Assembly (NCBI GenBank): GCA_019694165.1
Contig: JAIBCL010000001.1
Location: 558,001-622,000, forward strand
Length of the DNA stretch: 64,000 nucleotides
Direction: 5' to 3'
Source of the DNA: Verrucomicrobiaceae bacterium
GTDB lineage: Bacteria; Verrucomicrobiota; Verrucomicrobiia; Verrucomicrobiales; Verrucomicrobiaceae
Shown here piece by piece: positions 52,633 through 63,700 of this stretch; the first letter of the stretch is position 1; the number at the start of each line of letters is the position of its first letter. Made by a program: the position numbers and the translations under genes. A model generated the notes under the pieces. That model saw nothing but the letters and a program-made list of their open reading frames with translations. It ran no database searches and was not told where the DNA came from.

Positions 52633-52656
52633 GGGCAGGTCGATTTTGACGGGATT

Positions 52657-52737
52657 ACAAGATTGGCAGGATTAACAGGAGAGCGTCTTGGTTTTCATTT
52701 CTTCATCATGTGAATCCTGAAAATCCTGCAATCCTGT
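52657..52737. repeat. Imperfect inverted repeat (REP-like) between sdhC and sdhA
   Basis: The 24 bases at 52657-52680 (core GGCAGGATTAACAGGA) are nearly the reverse complement of 52715-52737 (core TCCTGAAAATCCTGC). The arms flank 34 bases. A transcript could fold into a long stem that would protect or separate the sdhC and sdhAB parts of the mRNA. Only this copy is in the window. Confidence 0.7.
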
Positions 52738-52745
52738 CGAATGAT

Positions 52746-53450
52746 TCATCTTCCGTAGCCGCACAGCCAGATGGCGATCGGGATCGAGCAATTGCCAATA
52801 AGAATGATGGCGGCGAAGCCACCGGCGATGGCCTGGAAGAGAGGGCGCGTTTTGCTGTTTGAGAGGCCGAGCGTCTGGAACATGCTCGCCACGCCGTGGC
52901 TGAGATGCGTGCAGAGCAGCACCATCGCGATGATGTAGAAGATCGAAGCCGGAGCCCAGGAGAAGCCCGCGATCACCATCTTGTAAACGTCATGCACCTG
53001 CTCGCCGTGGAGCATCGTCTTGTAGGTGTCGTAGTCATTGAAGGCGCGGGCGGTAAAATGCAGGATGTGGTAGATGAAGAACGCCAGAAGCGTCAGGCCG
53101 CTGAGGATCATCGTGCGCGAGGCGGCGCTGGAGGCGTCCTTGTGGGTGACGCCATAGCGCTGCTCGCGGGATGCGCGGTTTTTCTTCGTGATCTGCACCG
53201 TGAGGATCACATGAAGAATGATGCTGCCGAAGATCACCACGCGCGCCACCCAGACACCCATGCCGTGGCCCACGGTGTGAAGGAAGTGGCCGTATTCATT
53301 GATCGCATCGCGTCCGGCGAAGATGAGCAGATTGCCGATCATGTGACCTATCACGAACCCGACGAGCACGATGCCGGTGAGTGCGATGAGGATTTTCTTA
53401 CCGATGGAGGAATCGTAAAACCGGGAGATGGAGGTGGCGACGGCGGTCAT
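52746..53450 (-). CDS. sdhC: Succinate dehydrogenase cytochrome b558 subunit
   Basis: This 234-residue protein has five hydrophobic segments, the layout of the fused single-subunit b558 family. GHMIGNLLIFAG supplies a heme-ligand His, and later FIYHILHFTAR and THLSHGVASMFQTLG add more. It anchors SdhAB to the membrane and passes electrons to quinone. ATG 53450 opens the sdhCAB unit. The divergent DUF1080 gene starts 229 bases away. No separate SdhD is present or needed in this type. Confidence 0.92.
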   Translation of the reverse strand: MTAVATSISRFYDSSIGKKILIALTGIVLVGFVIGHMIGNLLIFAGRDAINEYGHFLHTVGHGMGVWVARVVIFGSIILHVILTVQITKKNRASREQRYGVTHKDASSAASRTMILSGLTLLAFFIYHILHFTARAFNDYDTYKTMLHGEQVHDVYKMVIAGFSWAPASIFYIIAMVLLCTHLSHGVASMFQTLGLSNSKTRPLFQAIAGGFAAIILIGNCSIPIAIWLCGYGR

Positions 53451-53477
53451 GACAAAATAGAGAGACGAGAAAGGGCG

Positions 53478-53508
53478 GTTATCATTGCGATACGCGCTGC
53501 GATGGCAA
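53478..53508 (-). promoter_or_regulatory. Possible sigma70 promoter of sdhC
   Basis: On the reverse strand TTGCCA (53508-53503) and GATAAC (53483-53478) are 19 bases apart, 28 bases before ATG 53450. The -10 match is four of six and the spacer is long. Confidence 0.3.
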
Positions 53509-53678
53509 GGGGCGATGGCCGGATTTTGCGGAAGATCGTGCGCGGAGAATACATGCGCCGTGACACTCCCTCGCCTGCTTCAGTGCCGTCCGGATGCTGT
53601 GGACGGAATGAAGGTGCATCTCGCGCTTTGCCCGTGAAAGATTGGCGCGCGTGCCTCCGACTCCTGTGCCCACTCATC

Positions 53679-55118
53679 ATGAAACTTCACCGCTTCCTTC
53701 CCCTGATCGCCCTGGCCGCCGCCGCTCCGGTGCTCGCTGAAAACAATGTGCCGCCGGCGGGCTTCACGGCCCTGTTCAATGGCAAGGACCTCTCCGGTTG
53801 GTACGGCTGGGGCACACAGGACCCGACCGATCTCGCGAAGATGTCCGACGCCGAGCGCGCAGAGTACAAAAAAAAGTCCGTCGAAGGCGGACTGAAGGAC
53901 GCGAAAGGCAATGACAAGGGCGACCACGTCAACGCGCACTGGCGCGTCGAGAACGGCGAACTGGTAAATGACGGCAAGGGCCTCTACCTCACGACCGACA
54001 AGGACTACGGCGACTTTGAGCTGCTGGTCGAATACAAGATGCTGCCGCTTGGTGACAGCGGCATCTACCTGCGCGGCCTGCCGCAGGTACAAATCTGGGA
54101 CTATACGGAAGAGGCCAAGTTCAAGCTCGGTGCAGACAAAGGCTCGGGCTCGCTGTGGAACAACAAGGGCGAGGAAGGCAAGTTCCCTCTCAAGCGGATG
54201 GACAAGCCCTTCGGCGAGTGGAACACCTTCGCCATCATGATGGTCGGCGAGCGCGTGACCGTTAAGTTCAACGGCGAGATCGTCGTGAACAACGCGCCGA
54301 TGGAAAACTACTTTGCCAACGCCAAGGCCGGCTACAAGGCCTTCGCCAAGCCCGGCGCTCCTGCCGGTGCGAAGCAGGAGGAAAAGAAGCCCAATGGCTT
54401 CATGATCGACCCCGCCTTCCCCAAAGGCCCGATCCAGCTCCAGACGCACGGCAGCGAGATCCGCTGGCGCAATGTCTATGTCCGCGAAATCGGCGCGGAG
54501 GAGGCCAACAAGATCCTCGCCGCGCGCAATGCAGAGGGTTTCAAGGAGTACATCAATGGCAAGGACCTCAGCGACTGGCAGGGAGCCGTGGACAGCTATG
54601 AAGTCGTAAACGGCGCGGTTCGGTGCAAGCAAGGCAAGGGCGGTGATTTGCTCACCAAAGACGAGTTCGAGAACGGCATTATCCGCGTGGAATTCAAGCT
54701 CCCACCCGCCGGGAACAACGGCATCGCCTTGCGCACGCCGCTGGGCGGCCACTCCGCTTCGGACGGCCTGGAGCTTCAGATCATCGACAGCGATGGCTAC
54801 AACGCCAAGATGGCCGCCGCCGGCAAGAAAGGGCTGGAGCCGTATCAGTACCACGGCTCGCTTTATCACTGCGTCGGCGCAAAACACGGCTACCTGCGTC
54901 CGGTCGGCGAATGGAACTTTGAGGAGATCGAAGTGCAGGGCCAGAAGATCAAAGTCACGCTCAATGGCACCAAGATTCTCGACGTGGACATCGACACCTT
55001 TGACCGCAGCCAGTTCGCCCATCCGCCGAAGGGGCTGGATCACACGAAGGGCTACATCGGTTTCGCCGGTCACACCGATCCGGTCGAGTTCCGCAGCTTC
55101 AAGGTGAAGCGTCTTTGA
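53679..55118 (+). CDS. Secreted protein with two DUF1080 (3-keto-disaccharide hydrolase) domains
   Basis: ATG 53679 (MKLHRFLPL) gives 479 residues; a long open frame upstream is antisense to sdhC and not coding. Residues 1-20 are a signal peptide ending VLAE. The first domain (about 26-285) has FTALFNGKDLSGWYGW and the second (about 295-479) FKEYINGKDLSDWQG. Both are concanavalin-like DUF1080 folds. The family is abundant in Verrucomicrobiota and Planctomycetota and includes 3-keto-glycoside hydrolases. The first domain contains an internal charged stretch after G-T-Q-D-P-T. Exported role in carbohydrate breakdown is likely. It is monocistronic. Confidence 0.9.
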   Translation: MKLHRFLPLIALAAAAPVLAENNVPPAGFTALFNGKDLSGWYGWGTQDPTDLAKMSDAERAEYKKKSVEGGLKDAKGNDKGDHVNAHWRVENGELVNDGKGLYLTTDKDYGDFELLVEYKMLPLGDSGIYLRGLPQVQIWDYTEEAKFKLGADKGSGSLWNNKGEEGKFPLKRMDKPFGEWNTFAIMMVGERVTVKFNGEIVVNNAPMENYFANAKAGYKAFAKPGAPAGAKQEEKKPNGFMIDPAFPKGPIQLQTHGSEIRWRNVYVREIGAEEANKILAARNAEGFKEYINGKDLSDWQGAVDSYEVVNGAVRCKQGKGGDLLTKDEFENGIIRVEFKLPPAGNNGIALRTPLGGHSASDGLELQIIDSDGYNAKMAAAGKKGLEPYQYHGSLYHCVGAKHGYLRPVGEWNFEEIEVQGQKIKVTLNGTKILDVDIDTFDRSQFAHPPKGLDHTKGYIGFAGHTDPVEFRSFKVKRL

Positions 55119-55142
55119 GTCGCACTGGGGGGCCGGTCCCGC

Positions 55143-55163
55143 GTGGCGCGGGGCCCGCGCCAC
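55143..55163. repeat. Perfect 21-nt GC palindrome downstream of the DUF1080 gene
   Basis: Ten-base arms GTGGCGCGGG and CCCGCGCCAC at 55143-55152 and 55154-55163 flank a single G, 25 bases past the stop. No T-run follows, so it is not a standard terminator. The rest of the gap to 55262 is GC-rich with more partial palindromes (TGCCC...GGGGCA), suggesting a repeat-rich spacer. Confidence 0.6.
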
Positions 55164-55262
55164 ATCTCCAGCGAACGGAAGCCCTGACTCATCGTGCAAT
55201 GCCCGCCCCGGGGGTGGGGCACTCTTGTCCCGTTGGCGATTCGTGCAGTCCCCGCCCGCAGC

Positions 55263-55856
55263 TCAGGAGCATTCGACGGGGCGGGAACCTCCTTGCCCGC
55301 CTGCGGGCACACCAGGGGAGAGGCGGACGTGGACTTCGCTCAGGATCGCTTCGGGCGTCTGATCGACACTCACCCGGACGGCATCCGCGGGCTCTTCGAG
55401 AATGGCGAACTGGCTGTCCACCAGGCTCGCCGGCATGTAGTGGCCTTTGCGGGCGGCCATCCGCTCCTTGATGAGATCGCGGGAGCCGTCGAGAAAGACA
55501 AACACCAGCTCATGCCCGGTGTCGCCATCTCGCAGCGCGGCGCGGTAGGACTCCTTCAGCGCGGAGCACGCAAGCACGTACCACGGCGTGCGCCCGCGCA
55601 TCTCGACGATACGGGCGCGCAGGGCGGCAAACCACGGCCACCGATCCTCGTCCGTGAGTGGAATTCCCGCGGACATCTTCGCGACGTTTTCCTTTGGATG
55701 AAAATGGTCCGCATCCTCAAAGACGCCGCCCACGGAATCGGCAAACATCCGGCCGATCAGACTCTTTCCGCAGCCGCACACACCCATAAAAATGACGGTA
55801 CGTGGAGACGGAGACAAGGGAGTGCGAAGGGCGGGGCATGGGGTCGTCATGGGCAT
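55263..55856 (-). CDS. gntK: Gluconokinase
   Basis: This 197-residue protein has a P-loop GVCGCGKS near residues 25-32, as in the GntK family. FEDADHFHPKENVAKMSAGIPLTD is the gluconate-binding signature, along with WYVLACSALKESYR. It phosphorylates gluconate to 6-phosphogluconate. ATG 55856 or ATG 55850 two codons later may be the start; the first 18 residues are not conserved. It is transcribed alone, with a possible promoter just upstream. Confidence 0.92.
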   Translation of the reverse strand: MPMTTPCPALRTPLSPSPRTVIFMGVCGCGKSLIGRMFADSVGGVFEDADHFHPKENVAKMSAGIPLTDEDRWPWFAALRARIVEMRGRTPWYVLACSALKESYRAALRDGDTGHELVFVFLDGSRDLIKERMAARKGHYMPASLVDSQFAILEEPADAVRVSVDQTPEAILSEVHVRLSPGVPAGGQGGSRPVECS

Positions 55857-55882
55857 GGGGGTATGATGTGCGGGGGTCGGAA

Positions 55883-55913
55883 ATTATCATTCGTACTTTT
55901 CAGACTTCGACAA
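55883..55913 (-). promoter_or_regulatory. Possible sigma70 promoter of gntK
   Basis: On the reverse strand TTGTCG (55913-55908) and GATAAT (55888-55883, five of six) are 19 bases apart, about 26 bases before ATG 55856. The surrounding DNA is AT-rich relative to the window. Confidence 0.35.
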
Positions 55914-56021
55914 GACCATGAGCTGCACGCTCTGCTTCGCCGGCCGGCATCCCGTTTTTGCAAAGGAGTGTCGGCCGCACCTGCCTTCGGGGCGCTTCAG
56001 TCCGCAAGCTCCTGATGCCCG

Positions 56022-56747
56022 CTACTCCCGGGCCACCATGCCGAGGAAAATCTCCTCCAACCGCCCGCCGGCGCCTTCGTGTTTCGCGCGCAGCTCGGCC
56101 ATGGTGCCGAGGGCGATGATCTTGCCTTCGTTCAGGATGGCGATGCGATCGGCCAGTTCCTCCGCGATGTTCAGCAGGTGCGTGCTCATGAGCACGGTCA
56201 TGCCCGCCTGGCTGCGCGCTTTCATTTCTTGTTTCACGGTTCGGGCGTGGATCGGGTCGAGGCCGACCATCGGCTCGTCGATGACAAAGACGCGCGGATC
56301 GTGCAGCAGTGCCGAGGCGATGGCCAGCCGCTGCCGCGTGCCATGGCTGAGATTCTCGATGCGCTGCTGGCAGTGCTCGTCGAGCGCGAATTTCGCAAAC
56401 AGATCGCGCGTGGCCCCGGCGGCGCGAGCGAGGTCCATTTCGTAAAGTTCGGCGATGAAGCGCATGAACTCTGGCGGTGTGAGCTTCTCATAAAACACCG
56501 CCACATCCGGCACGTAGCCGAGCAGCGACTTCGCCAGCAGCGGTGTCTCCTGGATGTCGTGCCCGCAGATGCGCACGCGACCCGCGGTGGGCTTCATCAG
56601 ACCTGTCAACAGCTTGATGGCCGTTGTCTTGCCAGCGCCGTTCGGGCCGAGGAAGGCGAAGAACTCACCCTGCGGAATGGACAGGCTCAGTTCCTCGAGC
56701 GCCAGCAGGTCGCCGTAGCGCATGGTCAGTCCTTCGATCTCGATCAT
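56022..56747 (-). CDS. ABC transporter ATP-binding protein
   Basis: This 241-residue protein has Walker A GPNGAGKTTAI near residues 34-44. The signature is LSHGTRQRLAIA, Walker B is VFVIDEPMVGLD, and a D-loop and H-loop (STHLLN) follow. It is of the CcmA/export type used with ABC-2 permeases. It is the second gene after a membrane-anchored unknown at 56766, separated by 18 bases, so the two form a unit. No permease gene is in this window. Substrate unknown. Confidence 0.92.
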   Translation of the reverse strand: MIEIEGLTMRYGDLLALEELSLSIPQGEFFAFLGPNGAGKTTAIKLLTGLMKPTAGRVRICGHDIQETPLLAKSLLGYVPDVAVFYEKLTPPEFMRFIAELYEMDLARAAGATRDLFAKFALDEHCQQRIENLSHGTRQRLAIASALLHDPRVFVIDEPMVGLDPIHARTVKQEMKARSQAGMTVLMSTHLLNIAEELADRIAILNEGKIIALGTMAELRAKHEGAGGRLEEIFLGMVARE

Positions 56748-56765
56748 GAAACAAATGCCAGAACG

Positions 56766-57563
56766 TTACGGTGCGAGCTGTGCGCCGAGGCCGTGGATGG
56801 TCGGCTCCAGAAGATGCAACCCCTGCGGGAGATCAACGCGCGCCAGCTCGCCGGCCTCGGTGAAAAGCATCTTGATGTCATAGAGTCCCGCGAACTGCAT
56901 GTGCAGCACATAGCATTTTCGCTTTTTGCCCGCCAGCACCATCGCACCCTCGCGCGCCTCTGTGTGCGCGAGGGTGGACAGGGTCGCGCCGCGACTGCCC
57001 GTCGTCCCGAGCAGCCCTCCCAGCGGCAGTGCGCCGCCTTTGAGCAGCGAGTCCACCGCTCCGCCGTCCATGACGACTTTTCCACCTTTCCGAACCTCGA
57101 TGACCGGTGCCCCGCCACCGTCCTTCCACGACACCGTCGCCGCCACGCCCTCCCTCGTTGCCGCAGGTCCCTCTCCGGGCCGCCAGCCGGTCTGAAAGAT
57201 CACGCTGCGCCACTGCTGGCCCTCGCCCAGTTCGCCGACGAGCCGCCAGGACAAGTCAGCCCCCTGGGGGCCGAACATGCGGCCTTCGATGATACCGGAA
57301 GCCTGGAGGTCGTACACCGCCGGCTGTCCGTCGATGCTTGGTTGCTTGCGCACGGTGAAAGTGGAGTGCCCCAGCTTCTCCTGATCGCGATAGAGCAACA
57401 GTGTGGTGGCCATGCCCTTCTGGCCGAGAAACAGATCGAGGACAAACTTCGGCGGCACCTCGGCAAAACGCGACTCCTCCGGGAAGTATGTGTCACGGAT
57501 CAGAAGTCCGGCCATCACCGCCCAAAACAGAACCCCCAGTGCGCTGATGATCCGCCAGAACAT
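56766..57563 (-). CDS. Membrane-anchored protein of unknown function, partner of ABC ATPase
   Basis: This 265-residue protein has an N-terminal hydrophobic segment (residues about 3-22, FWRIISALGVLFWAVMAG), then a beta-rich extracytoplasmic region. Y-D-L-Q-A-S-G and FAGLYDIKMLFTEAGELARVDLP look like a lipoprotein-carrier or outer-membrane-type fold. No catalytic motif is visible. The gene starts at ATG 57563 and ends 18 bases before the ABC ATPase. It might be the exported substrate-binding or accessory component of that ABC system. Confidence 0.75.
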   Translation of the reverse strand: MFWRIISALGVLFWAVMAGLLIRDTYFPEESRFAEVPPKFVLDLFLGQKGMATTLLLYRDQEKLGHSTFTVRKQPSIDGQPAVYDLQASGIIEGRMFGPQGADLSWRLVGELGEGQQWRSVIFQTGWRPGEGPAATREGVAATVSWKDGGGAPVIEVRKGGKVVMDGGAVDSLLKGGALPLGGLLGTTGSRGATLSTLAHTEAREGAMVLAGKKRKCYVLHMQFAGLYDIKMLFTEAGELARVDLPQGLHLLEPTIHGLGAQLAP

Positions 57564-57706
57564 GGCGCGAATCTGCCGCCGTCGCTGGACTTCGTCAATC
57601 AGCGCCCGGGCGGCGGGATGATCGGATTCCGGAATGACATGGTTTCATCGGGGAGCCGCCTTCCCCAAAACTCACCGTCCACCACGCGCCAACCCGCCAT
57701 CCCGGC

Positions 57707-60700
57707 TCACTCCGCCACCCGCGCTTTGAATTCGTCGGAGTTCCCTTTCAGCTCGGGCGCATACATCGCTTCCGCTTTTGCAGGCAGAGCGCTGAAGCGT
57801 CCGGGGATTTCGGCTTTTACGCGGTAGCTGAGGTTGTGGGTGCCGCGTGGGAGGCGGTCGGCGAAGAAGGCGACTTTTTCGTCGCGAAACTCCTGGTAGG
57901 CGGGCAGGCCTTTCCAATTCCAACCGCTGCGCACCTCGACGGGCTCGTAGCCGGCGGGCTTCATGTCTTCGATGATCACGTACTCGTAGTCGTTCTTGCT
58001 CTCGACGCTCAACTCCACTTCGACAAGGTCACCGCTCTTGATCTCGGCGTCGCTCGCGATGGCGATGCGGTTGTATTTGAAGCCCTGCTGCTTCACCACC
58101 TGGCCGCGCGCTCCGGAGACAATGGTGTCCGGCTTTTCTTCGACCAGTCGATAGAAGGTGCGGCGCACTTTCACTTCGAGACCGGCCGCGGGGATTTGGT
58201 CTTCCTTGCTGAAGACGGTGAGATAGGCGTTCGCATACAGCGGCGACGATGCCGCCACCATGTAGGGCGGGCTGTCCTCAGCCCGCCGCGTTGGGCCTGA
58301 AGATGGGCGACCGTTCTGTGAAGAACTCGAAGCCACAGAACGTCCGTCGGCGCTTGGAGGACCAAGCGCTCTGCCTTCTGACACGTTCGCTCCCTTCTTC
58401 CCAGTCGGAGTCTTCCGAAGCTCGATCACATGCTCGCCGCCGCCGAGATCGTCGCCTTCCATCACGAGTGTGCCGTCGAAAGCGAAGAGGTTCTCGCGCG
58501 TGATGGTCACTTCCTTCTTCTTCACGCCATCGACGAGCACTTCGACTTTCGCGCTCGGGTCGGACTCGCCACTGGCTTTCACATACAGCGCGAGCGACTC
58601 GATCACGGCTGCGGTGTCCTTCGTGCTGTTCCAGTAGGTGCCGTTGCGGCGATTGTTCAGCAGATACTTGGCGATGCGCGGCGCGAGATCGCCCTTCGGC
58701 TCGACGGCGGAAAGGAGCTTCAAGAAGGCGGCCTGCGTCTCGATCACGTCGTCATACCAATACCACCAGCTTCCTCCGGCGAGGTCGAGGTAGGCGGTCT
58801 GGTTCTCGTCGTCCTGCTTCAGGTACTGCCGCAGATTCCGCAGCGCCATGTCGCGCCGGTCCTTCTCGCCGACGGCATGACACGCGAGGCCGAGGAGCGC
58901 TTGATTGTAGCGGGAGAGCTTGAGGCGGTGCTCATAAAGGCGGTCGCGCATTTCTTTGTCGCCCTGCTTTTGCTCGACGAGAACAGAGTGAATCAGCGCA
59001 TCGAGATTGTCGGGATGGTCTTTGTGCCGGTCGGCCCTTTCGGGCAGACGAAGACGGCGAAGCTCTTCGGTCTCGTGCCGCTTGAGGTATTGCGTGGCCG
59101 ATTGAATCAAACCGTCCGGCACATTCGCGCCGGATGCTTTGGCGACGCTCAATCCATGCAACACGAGCGCGGTGATGTGCGGCGATGATTCGCGTCCGCC
59201 GGGGAACCAACCCCAGCCGCCGTCGCCGCTGCGCATGGCTTCGAGTCGCTCGAGTCCGGCACGGGCCATGCGTTTCACTTCGTCTTCGTCGAAGACGGGT
59301 TGCTTCGGCTTGCCCTTGAGATCCTTGCCCTGCCAGCGCTTGCCGCGCTGCTTTGCATCGCCGATTTCCTGCGCATTCAGGTTCGTGCGTTTGTCGCGTA
59401 CAGCCTTCAAATCGACGCCGAGATCCTTCAGCACGCCGAGCGTGATCACGGTGGGCACGAAGCGATTCAGCGTCTGCTCGGTGCAGCCATACGGATAATC
59501 GGCCAGATACGGAAGCGCATCGACGAGCGACATCGCGAGCGTCGGCGACCAGCGCACTTCGAGTCGCGTCGATTCCGGCCTGCGCTCAGCGGGCACGCGC
59601 ACCTTTATCTGAGCGCTCGCTTGATCCGGGCGCATCACGAGGCTCCAGCTGTCCGTCTTCAGTGCGCCATGGACATAGACGGGGAACTTCATCTCCATCG
59701 CGTCGGAGTCGTCTTGTGCGAGGGCTTTGACGCGGATGGTGGCTTCGCCGGGTGCGGTGACTTTGACTTTCCAGTCCACGCGCGCCTCAGCGTATGCTGC
59801 CACCTGTCGGACTTGTCCGACGGGCCCGACTCGTCCGACCTCCTCCAATGTGCCGCCCTCCAACTCCAGCACCGCCTTCACCTCCTGCGGCTTGTCCATC
59901 TCGTTGTGAATGTTCGCGGAGATCGTCACCTCGTCCTTCTCGACAAAGAATCGCGGCGCCTGCAGTCGGACCATGAGGTTCTTCCGCGTCACGATCTCCA
60001 CTTTCGCCTCGCCCACTTGGGTCTGCGGACCCATCACCCAGCTTCGCAGGCTCCAGGTCGTGAGATTGTCCGGCAGCGCAAAGTCGAGCGTTGCCTCGCC
60101 CAGATCATTCGTTTTCACATTCGCCAGCCACAAGGCGCTGTCGGCGAGATTGGAGCGGATCGTGGGTTGTGGGCCTACGGTGGCTCCATTCTGTTCACGA
60201 GCTAAAAGGAGACCATCTCTGTCCACCTTTCCTTTTCCAAATGCACGTCCAGCCACAACAGGACTCTCCATCGGTGCCGCAGCGGCCGGTGCCATGACAG
60301 GAGCCGGCGCGGACGCCGGAATACCCGCGCTTCGGTCAAATCCATCCATCGCCACCACCCCGCCAGCCGTCAGCGTCACCGCGCCCGAGTACGAATTTCC
60401 CCCGCCCAATCCCCCGCTCAAAGTCAGCGTCACGTTCCCCTCATCGTCCGCCACCGACCAGCCGAACATCCCCAGCGCCTGCATCCACTTCTCGTCCTTC
60501 TTCAGCATCCCGACTTCACACGCGCGCAGCGAATCTTGGATGGAAGGACTGTGGCTCCGCTTCCAGCCCCAGAAGAAGTTGCGGATGTCGCTCTGGTTCG
60601 AGCCGCCGGAGATGTATTCGAGCGCTTTGTCGTAGCCGGTGAGGATCACGTCGCCGACGAAGGGCTCACCGTGCTGATCCTTTACGCGCAATTTCACGGA

Positions 60701-63700
60701 GGGCTTCTGTTGCGGGAGGTATTCCTTTTTGTCGGTGATGAGTTCGACCGTCGCGATGTGCTTGCTCGGCGGCACGATGATCTGCCGCGTCACGCGATGC
60801 ACCTTCGCGTCACTGACCGTGAACGCCTCGATGAAAAGGTTCGGCTGATCCTTCTCCGTGATCTTGAAGCGATGCGTGGCGCTCTTGCCATCGAGCTGAA
60901 TCCACACAGGATCCGGGTAGATGCCGTTCGCCGCACGGATGAAGAGACCGACGCGCGCGTTCTCGCGATTCGCATTCACGAGCACCTCGACTTCATCGCC
61001 GGGCGCATACTCGTCCTTCTGCACCGCGAGTTCGAGATCGTCAAAGCGCAGCCCCTTGCCGTTGCGAAACTCCTCGCCGCGCACGGTCGCAAAGGCCACG
61101 CCTTCGATCTCGTGGCCGGCGTCATCCTTGAGCATGACGGAGATTCGGTATTGGCCGGCTTTGTCCCACTTCAACGCGCTCTTGGTTCTCGTGAGGTTCT
61201 CGCTCATCTCGCGGAGCGAGATGGCTACCTTATGGACCTCGCGCTCGCTCGGCTTGCCATCGGCGTTGTAGCTCACACGGAAGACTTTGATCTCGCCTTC
61301 GGCCTTCACGGGTTTTCCGTCAAGAGTGCGTGCATCGACGCTCACCCTCGCAGCTTCACCGGACTCGTAATAGCCGCGATCCAGCCACACATAGACTTCA
61401 AACGGACGGCGCGCAGCGAGCACGGTGCCATTGCCAAAGATGGTGCGGCGCGAGCTGTCGGTCACTTCGGCGGTGATCGAGTATTTGTGATCCTGATCGC
61501 CGTGAATCTCCTTCGCCAGCGCGGTGTCCACCTTGATCGTGATCGTGCCATCAGCACCGATCGCTCTTTCGCCTGACGCGACGAGTTCCGGTGGATCGCT
61601 GCGCCACGGCATCCATGGCCACGGCGCGATACAGCGGCACCACGAGCCCGAGCCTGGATACCAGTCATAGTAAAACGTTCGCCAGCCGTAGCCTTCGCCG
61701 AAGAGCCAGTCCCAGCGACCACCGGGGAACCAGCGATCGTTCTGCACCGTGCGCTCGATGCGATACTTCACCTTCCCCTCCTTCACCGGCCCACCGAAGT
61801 AGTAATCCGCCTTCACCTTCACCTCGAAGGCCTCGCCCAGCGCCACCGGCTTCTCCGGCGCATCCACCTTCACCTCGAACTCCGGTTTTTTGTATTCTTC
61901 GACGCGGAAGGTGTGGCTGCCATACACATCGTCGCGTCGCACGATGCTGATCGCGTAGGTTCCGAGCGTTGCGTCTTCCGCGAGAGCCAATTCCCCGCTC
62001 AGAGAACCCGACTCATCGGCTTCCAGCTTCTTTTCGAAGATCTTCTCGCCACGCGGATTGTTGATCGTGATCTCGAACTGCTTGCCCGCCCAGCGATTGA
62101 AATTCGCCTTCGGATCATAGTTGGAGGATCGAATCCACGCCTTCCACTTCACCGTCTGCGCCGGTCGATACACCGGCCTGTCCGTGACCGCATACACGCG
62201 GCCCTGCTTCTCTTCCGGCTCGGAGTAATCGCTGAACCAAATCCCCTGAAAGCCCCGCACGGCCACGCGGCCCTTCTTGTCTTTTGCAAACACCAGCCAC
62301 TGGTTCCGATCCTCCATCCTGCCTTTCGATTCCTTGAGCACGCCCTCCGCATCCGGCTGATCGCTGAACTCCTTGAACGAGTAGTTGTAGCGCGGCGTCT
62401 TGCGGAAGATGCCCGGCTCCTTCCACTCGCGGCGATAGCCGAAGAAGTTCACGTCCGCATCAGCGACGGCTGCACCGGACACAGCATCGGCGAGACAATA
62501 GAGCTGCTGATTTTTCTGCTTCGCCTCGACGATCACCAGATCCTCGATCCACAACAGCGCCCTCGCCGTGTTCCCCTTCTCCACCTTGCCCTCGATGAAA
62601 TACGCGCCGCCGTTTTGCAGCGAAGTGGCGATCTCGATTCGCTTGTCCCAATGATCCGCCGCCGGCTCCAGCGCCGTCTCCCAGCGAGCGACCACAGCGC
62701 CGAGATACTTTTGCTGATCTTGCTCCAGCAAACGGCGGCCGATGCTGCTCACATCGCCACGCCACCATTCCTGATTGCCCTGTGGCTCGGAGCGCAACCA
62801 CGCCTTCGTGTCCTCCACCAGCTTCAGCACATCCACCTTCCGCGCGGTGAAGGAAATCTTCTGTGCATTGCGAAACACGAGGGAGAGCTTCGCACCCTTC
62901 CCTGCTGGTTGCGGTGCCTGCGGCTCGAAGCGGGCGAGATTGTCGATGATCTGATGCAGCAGGTCTGTGAGGTTTTCCCGACGCTTGCCATCCTGTTCGA
63001 GTGCAATGGCGCGGCGCAAGGTTTCGGCGGCCCTCGGATACTGCCGGCGATCGGTCAGTTCCTCGGCGATCTGCCGCAGCGCGCGGATGCGCTGATCGCG
63101 ATCGGCAGCCTCGTCGTCCGCCAGCAGGCGATAGATGGCGAAGAACGACTGCCCGTCCGGCAGCACGAAGCGCTTCGGCCCGGTGGCGAGCTTCGCCACC
63201 GTCTCGTCCTCGCGCAGCGTGTGCACCGCGGCGATGCCGGCCTTGCTCTTTGCATCGTCCGGCGTCGAGCGACCCCACCAGCCGTGCATCGCGAGCGAGC
63301 GGACGGAAAACCACGACCTGAGCATCAGTGCCTTGCTCTCTTTTGCCTTCGCCGCGTAAGTGCCGCCGAGAGACTCCATCTCCCGCCACAGCCAGAAGAG
63401 CCGCGCGCCATCTGAGTCCGCCTTTTCAAACGACTCCGCCGCCGAGTAGAAGACGGGATTGTTCTTCTCATCCACCGGGTAGCCGCTCGCTCCCGAGTCG
63501 CCGCCTTCCTGCTCGTCGTAGTCGGGCAGCTTCGTCAGATCGGTGAGCGCCTGGAGCTTCCACGCCATGCGAAAGCCATTCGACTGCGAGCCGAGCGACA
63601 GGGACATCCAGTCAATCAGGTCGGCCTTCTCATGCACCGCAGCGTCCCCCGGCATTTTCTGACGGGCGGCAACGAGCAATTGCAGCGTGCGCACTCTGTC

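Noticed and set aside
52896-53678. Upstream extension of the DUF1080 protein
   Set aside because: It is antisense to sdhC; the signal peptide starts at 53679.
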